This document shows, in pieces, positions 60,953 through 64,000 of a DNA stretch of 64,000 bases (positions are counted from its first letter, which is position 1; the number at the start of each line of letters is the position of its first letter). Under the pieces are notes generated by a model. It saw only the letters and a list, made by a program, of their open reading frames with translations. It made no database searches and was not told the origin of the DNA. Location of the stretch: the NCBI GenBank assembly GCA_965223035.1, contig OZ244980.1:682001-746000 (forward strand). The letters run 5' to 3'. The position numbers and the translations under genes are program-made. The stretch comes from CAMDPA01 sp965223035. Its GTDB lineage: Bacteria > Pseudomonadota > Alphaproteobacteria > Rhizobiales > Hyphomicrobiaceae.

Positions 60953-62188
60953 GTGGTGAGATGGTTGTTGAAATTTCCTGGGTTAATGCTGTCTGCCGGA
61001 CCATCGGGGAGGGTCGTCGTCATCGTTTGGCTCGGGGTGAGCCTGGCGCTAGCCGCTGTTTCCCCAGGTTCGGCGGCGCCACCGCGTCCCTCGGCGATCA
61101 AGGCTGGCACGGCGGCGGTTCCAGTCGCGGTGTTTGGCAAGGACGAGCGCGTTAAGCTTCCCGACAGATTGCACAACCTGCGCGGCTCGATCGGACTGCT
61201 CTATAACGGCAAGGTGCGGACGGTGTGCTCGGCTTTCTGCGTCGCCGATGCGATCGTAGCGACGGCCAGTCACTGCATCTACAAGACCAAGGGCCAAAGA
61301 CCGCCATCAACCACGCAGTTCTTGTTTTCACGGCCGGGGACACGGCTTCCGCGATCACGCATTGCCGGATCGCGGCAGCGTGCGGCGGCGCAGCAGATCT
61401 TGGCGGGGGCGATTGGCATCAGCACCAAACCGCCGATTGATGCCGCGCTCGACTGGGCGTTGGTGCGGCTGGAACAACCCGTGTGCCGCGGTCATGCGCT
61501 ACGGCTCAAGGCGATGAAGCCGAAGGCCATCGAAGCGGCAGCCAGCAACGGGCAAATCTTTCAGGTCGCCTTCCACCGGGATTATGGGAATTGGACCCTG
61601 GCTTATGCCGACACATGTCGCCCGGCCAACGGCGAAAAAATGATCAGTGGCAAGGGCGCGGGTCACGATTTTAGAAACCCGGCCGATCTGATCTTGCACG
61701 CGTGCGACACCGGCGGCGCCTCATCCGGCTCGCCGCTGATGATCGCCGGCCCGTGGGGGGTGGAGGTTGTCGCGGTCAACGTCGGCACGTTTGTCCGCTC
61801 GCGCGTGTTGTCTCGGGGTCGGAAGAATAGTCGGCGGCGCGTGCGGTCTTCGGCGGTGGCCAATACGGCGGTCAGCGTGACGGCTTTTGCGGACAAGCTG
61901 AAGCTGTTGCGCGAAGCCGACATTTTGACGTTGCGGGCCGATCTGAGAGAGCTGCAGGGCAGCCTTTCGACGATGGGTCTTTATAAGGGCCCGATCGATG
62001 GCTTGTTCGGGCGAATTACGCGTGGGGCGATCACGGCTTATGAGGCGCGCAACGGGCTGCCGTCCACCGGCTTGCCGACCAGCGCTTTGCTCAAAGGTCT
62101 CAAACAGTCGCCCGGAGCGCCGAAGCGATCGCTCAAGCCCTCCGCCGGCAAAGTTTTAGAGCCACCGCGACGGGTCCCGTCTCGTTAA
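60953..62188 (+). CDS. Secreted trypsin-like serine protease with C-terminal peptidoglycan-binding domain
   Basis: 411 residues from GTG 60953, with AGAGGA nine bases upstream; TTG 60917 is a weaker alternative. A hydrophobic export signal (VVVIVWLGVSLALAAVSPGSAA) is followed by a chymotrypsin-fold domain with His107 (ATASHCIY), Asp167 (DAALDWALVRL) and Ser258 (DTGGASSGSPLM). The last roughly 100 residues contain a PG_binding_1 module (LYKGPIDGLFGRITRGAITAYEARNGLPSTG). Cysteine pairs flank the active site. It is on the opposite strand inside the otherwise minus-strand ccm-degP block, so it was probably inserted there. Confidence 0.85.
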   Translation: MVRWLLKFPGLMLSAGPSGRVVVIVWLGVSLALAAVSPGSAAPPRPSAIKAGTAAVPVAVFGKDERVKLPDRLHNLRGSIGLLYNGKVRTVCSAFCVADAIVATASHCIYKTKGQRPPSTTQFLFSRPGTRLPRSRIAGSRQRAAAQQILAGAIGISTKPPIDAALDWALVRLEQPVCRGHALRLKAMKPKAIEAAASNGQIFQVAFHRDYGNWTLAYADTCRPANGEKMISGKGAGHDFRNPADLILHACDTGGASSGSPLMIAGPWGVEVVAVNVGTFVRSRVLSRGRKNSRRRVRSSAVANTAVSVTAFADKLKLLREADILTLRADLRELQGSLSTMGLYKGPIDGLFGRITRGAITAYEARNGLPSTGLPTSALLKGLKQSPGAPKRSLKPSAGKVLEPPRRVPSR

Positions 62189-62205
62189 GTCATCGTGCCG
62201 TTGGG

Positions 62206-62265
62206 TAAGAGCGACCTGCCTTTAATCGGAATCGGAACGATCCCGATTAAAGGCGCGATGATCTA
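62206..62265 (+). repeat. Palindromic TA-bounded repeat, single unit (copy 18)
   Basis: 60 bp, A-to-B orientation (left end TAAGAGCGACCTGCC). It lies between the convergent protease and ccmH genes. Confidence 0.88.
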
Positions 62266-62360
62266 CAGTGTGGGGGAGCGTGCCGGCAGGGGTGTTCGCC
62301 TCAGGTGAAGATGAACTGCGCCGATCCGCGTGCGGCCGGTGGGCGTTGAGCAGGTCCGCG

Positions 62361-63053
62361 TTATGTTGGTCCTGGTCCCGGCCGATCCTCACCACTGGCT
62401 GACGCAGACGGGCGGTCCGCATCGAGCAGCCGGCGCAGCTTTGCTTCCTCGACCTCTGACAGGATGACGTCCTGGGCGTGACGGCTGTGCTTGGCCCGTC
62501 TCGCATAGACGAGCAGGAGCGCCAGGGTCAGTAGCAGTACCGCCGGGGGCCCAAGCCATAACAGCAAGGTGTGGGTTGAAAAGCGCGGGTTCAGCAAGGC
62601 GAACTCACCATAGCGGTCCACAACGAAATCGAGAACTTGCTCGTCGGTATCTCCGGCCTTCAGCCGCTCGCGCACCAACAAGCGTAGGTCACGGGCCAGT
62701 GGCGCATTGGAGTCGTCGATCGACTGGTTCTGGCAGACAAGGCAGCGCAATTCAGCCGACAGCGCGCGCGCGCGCGCCTCAAGGGCAGGATCTTGCAGAA
62801 TCTCGTCGGGTTCCACCGCGCCAGCCGGTGATAGGGCTATGCTCAAACCTAGGATCGCCAGGGTGACCAGCGTCTGCCACAACGATCGGCTCGGAGCAGC
62901 GCGACGCTGGCGGTGAGCGAAGATCGGCGCGGCACATGATCGTCTAACGCCAGGGCGCCTTGCCATGACGCGCGAACCGGCATCGGCTTCGCCATAGAGC
63001 GGCTCGCCGGACCGGAAGCGCTCGACCACCACAGTGAGCCAGCTTGGCACCAT
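62361..63053 (-). CDS. ccmH: Cytochrome c biogenesis protein CcmH (CycL)
   Basis: 230 residues if started at ATG 63053; ATG 62966 (MARRPGVRRS) is also possible and gives a more usual length of 201. Signal/anchor helix (LVTLAILGLSIALSPAGA), then ALSAELRCLVCQNQSIDDSNAPLARDLRLLVRERL with the essential LRCxxCQN heme-lyase motif, then a second membrane helix. It reduces apocytochrome c in the periplasm for haem ligation together with CcmF. The start overlaps or abuts the ccmF stop. The short C-terminal Pro/Ser tail is ordinary. Confidence 0.93.
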   Translation of the reverse strand: MVPSWLTVVVERFRSGEPLYGEADAGSRVMARRPGVRRSCAAPIFAHRQRRAAPSRSLWQTLVTLAILGLSIALSPAGAVEPDEILQDPALEARARALSAELRCLVCQNQSIDDSNAPLARDLRLLVRERLKAGDTDEQVLDFVVDRYGEFALLNPRFSTHTLLLWLGPPAVLLLTLALLLVYARRAKHSRHAQDVILSEVEEAKLRRLLDADRPSASASGEDRPGPGPT

Positions 63054-63081
63054 CGATCGTTTTTTGGGCTTCAAGACACCC

Positions 63082-64000
63082 TCATTGCGCTGGCACCGCC
63101 ACGTCCCGCGTGCGGGACCGGCGTGGTGCACCAACGCGCAAGCGCCGATCTGACAGCGACAGCATACCGCCCAGCACCATGATCAGCGCGCCAAGCCAAA
63201 TCAGGCGCACCAGCGGATTGAAGTAAAGCCGCACCACGTAGCCCCCCGCTGATTGGGCATCGCCGAGCACCGCGTAAAGGTCCCCGCGCCAGGATAGGTG
63301 GATGCCGGCCTCCGTGGTGGGCTGGGGCGGCGCATCGTAAACCCGCTTGGCCGGGGCCAGTTCACTCACCGGCTCACCGTTGCGGCTCACCGTGAACAAG
63401 CCCACCTGCTCGCGATAATTCGGGCCGCGACGCGGGGCGACACCTTTAAAACTGACGGCATAGCCGGCGAAAGCGATGGTTTGGCCGGGCTTCATGACCA
63501 GCACCTGCTCGCTGCGGTAAGCGCTCGTGGCCACGATCCCAACCGCCATGACGCCGACGCCGGCGTGGGCGGCCGCGGTGCCGATGGCAGAGCGCGGCAA
63601 ACCCTTCAGACGGTGCAGTGCGTCCGACCAGGGCACGCTACCGAGCCGGATCCGGAACGCCAGTTCGGCCACGGCGCCCGCGATCACCCAGATGCCGAGC
63701 GCCAGCCCGATGGGGGCCAGCCAAGGACCGCTCGACCAAACGGCAAGGCTGACGATGCCGGCAGCCAGGGCGATCAACGCGGCGCCGAGCAGGCGCTGGG
63801 TGGCGGCATAAAGATCGCCGCGTTTCCATGCGAGGAACGGTCCAAATGGTAGGGCGATCAGTAGCGCCAGCATCAGCGGACCAAAGGTGGCATTGAAATA
63901 GGGCGGGCCGACGGAGATTTTGTCGCCGGTGATCGCTTCCAGTGCCAGCGGGTACAGGGTTCCGATCAGCACCGTCGCACAGGATGTGGTCAGCAGCACG
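63082..64000 (-). CDS. ccmF: Haem lyase subunit CcmF (CycK), 5' part outside the window
   Basis: At least 305 C-terminal residues, open at the window edge. Family landmarks: YPLALEAITGDKISVGPPYFNATFGPLM, HAGVGVMAVGIVATSAYRSEQ, the periplasmic loop with GVAPRRGPNYREQVGLFTVSRNG, and the last membrane segment FNPLVRLIWLGALIMVLGGMLSLSDRR. CcmF joins haem to apocytochrome c. No ccmG lies between ccmF and ccmH, as in rhizobial cycHJKL operons. Confidence 0.95.
   Translation of the reverse strand, partial: VLLTTSCATVLIGTLYPLALEAITGDKISVGPPYFNATFGPLMLALLIALPFGPFLAWKRGDLYAATQRLLGAALIALAAGIVSLAVWSSGPWLAPIGLALGIWVIAGAVAELAFRIRLGSVPWSDALHRLKGLPRSAIGTAAAHAGVGVMAVGIVATSAYRSEQVLVMKPGQTIAFAGYAVSFKGVAPRRGPNYREQVGLFTVSRNGEPVSELAPAKRVYDAPPQPTTEAGIHLSWRGDLYAVLGDAQSAGGYVVRLYFNPLVRLIWLGALIMVLGGMLSLSDRRLRVGAPRRSRTRDVAVPAQ

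Noticed and set aside
5264..62265. Idea that the palindromic repeats form a CRISPR array
   Set aside because: They are dispersed over 57 kb, differ in length and are not separated by regular spacers; there are no cas genes.

Overview
The window is high-GC bacterial DNA, most likely from an alphaproteobacterium close to the Hyphomicrobiales/Rhizobiales. The best evidence is the right edge, which reads ccmF-ccmH-(protease)-degP-response regulator-histidine kinase-glnE on the minus strand. This resembles the cycHJKL-degP neighbourhood known from rhizobia. The DnaJ/amidase and lgt genes at the left edge, a DUF1127 gene and a phosphate-selective-type porin fit the same group. The species cannot be named from sequence alone.

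Layout. 1-4.7 kb: J-domain protein end, periplasmic amidase, lgt, CPA2-type antiporter and an SppA-like membrane protease. 5.8-8.0 kb: an OprO/P-type porin and a tRNA-Gly. 8.3-16.1 kb: a catabolic-looking accessory stretch with an FAD monooxygenase, LysR regulator, two alpha/beta hydrolases, an SDR and an intact IS630-type element. 16.7-19.7 kb: the inner-membrane half of a type I secretion system. 20.9-27.4 kb: a secreted unknown protein in AT-richer DNA, then a 1402-residue protein that fuses a copper-radical (galactose/glyoxal) oxidase to four L-type lectin domains.

27.9-43.5 kb is a surface polysaccharide locus. A seven-gene minus-strand operon encodes a WbdD-like methyltransferase/kinase/coiled-coil protein, two GT32-type glycosyltransferases and a CDP-6-deoxyhexose pathway (RfbG, cupin epimerase, RfbF, reductase). 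A separate GT4 enzyme lies upstream of it. On the plus strand follow the Wzm/Wzt ABC exporter, another GT4 and an O-antigen ligase/polymerase. A plausible combined picture is that a glycan is built on the inner face, terminated by the WbdD-like protein and exported by Wzm/Wzt. The lectin-oxidase, possibly exported by the nearby type I system, could then act on glycans at the cell surface. The last step is inference.

43.5-50.1 kb: an unknown periplasmic protein, a CHASE2 protein without an output domain, pepN and a histidine-kinase-like protein with a degenerate ATPase domain. 50.5-53.7 kb: a CnrYXH-like module (periplasmic metal-sensor-like protein, anti-sigma, ECF sigma) next to a seven-EF-hand periplasmic protein. 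53.8-64 kb: glnE, two-component pair, degP, a trypsin-like protease with a peptidoglycan-binding domain, ccmH and partial ccmF.

The most striking non-coding feature is a family of at least 18 palindromic repeats that lie almost entirely between genes. They are about 60 bp (single) or about 150 bp (double), almost all bounded by TA, with two related end types. They look like MITEs of an IS630/Tc1-mariner-type transposase, and the one complete IS630 element in the window sits inside one of them.
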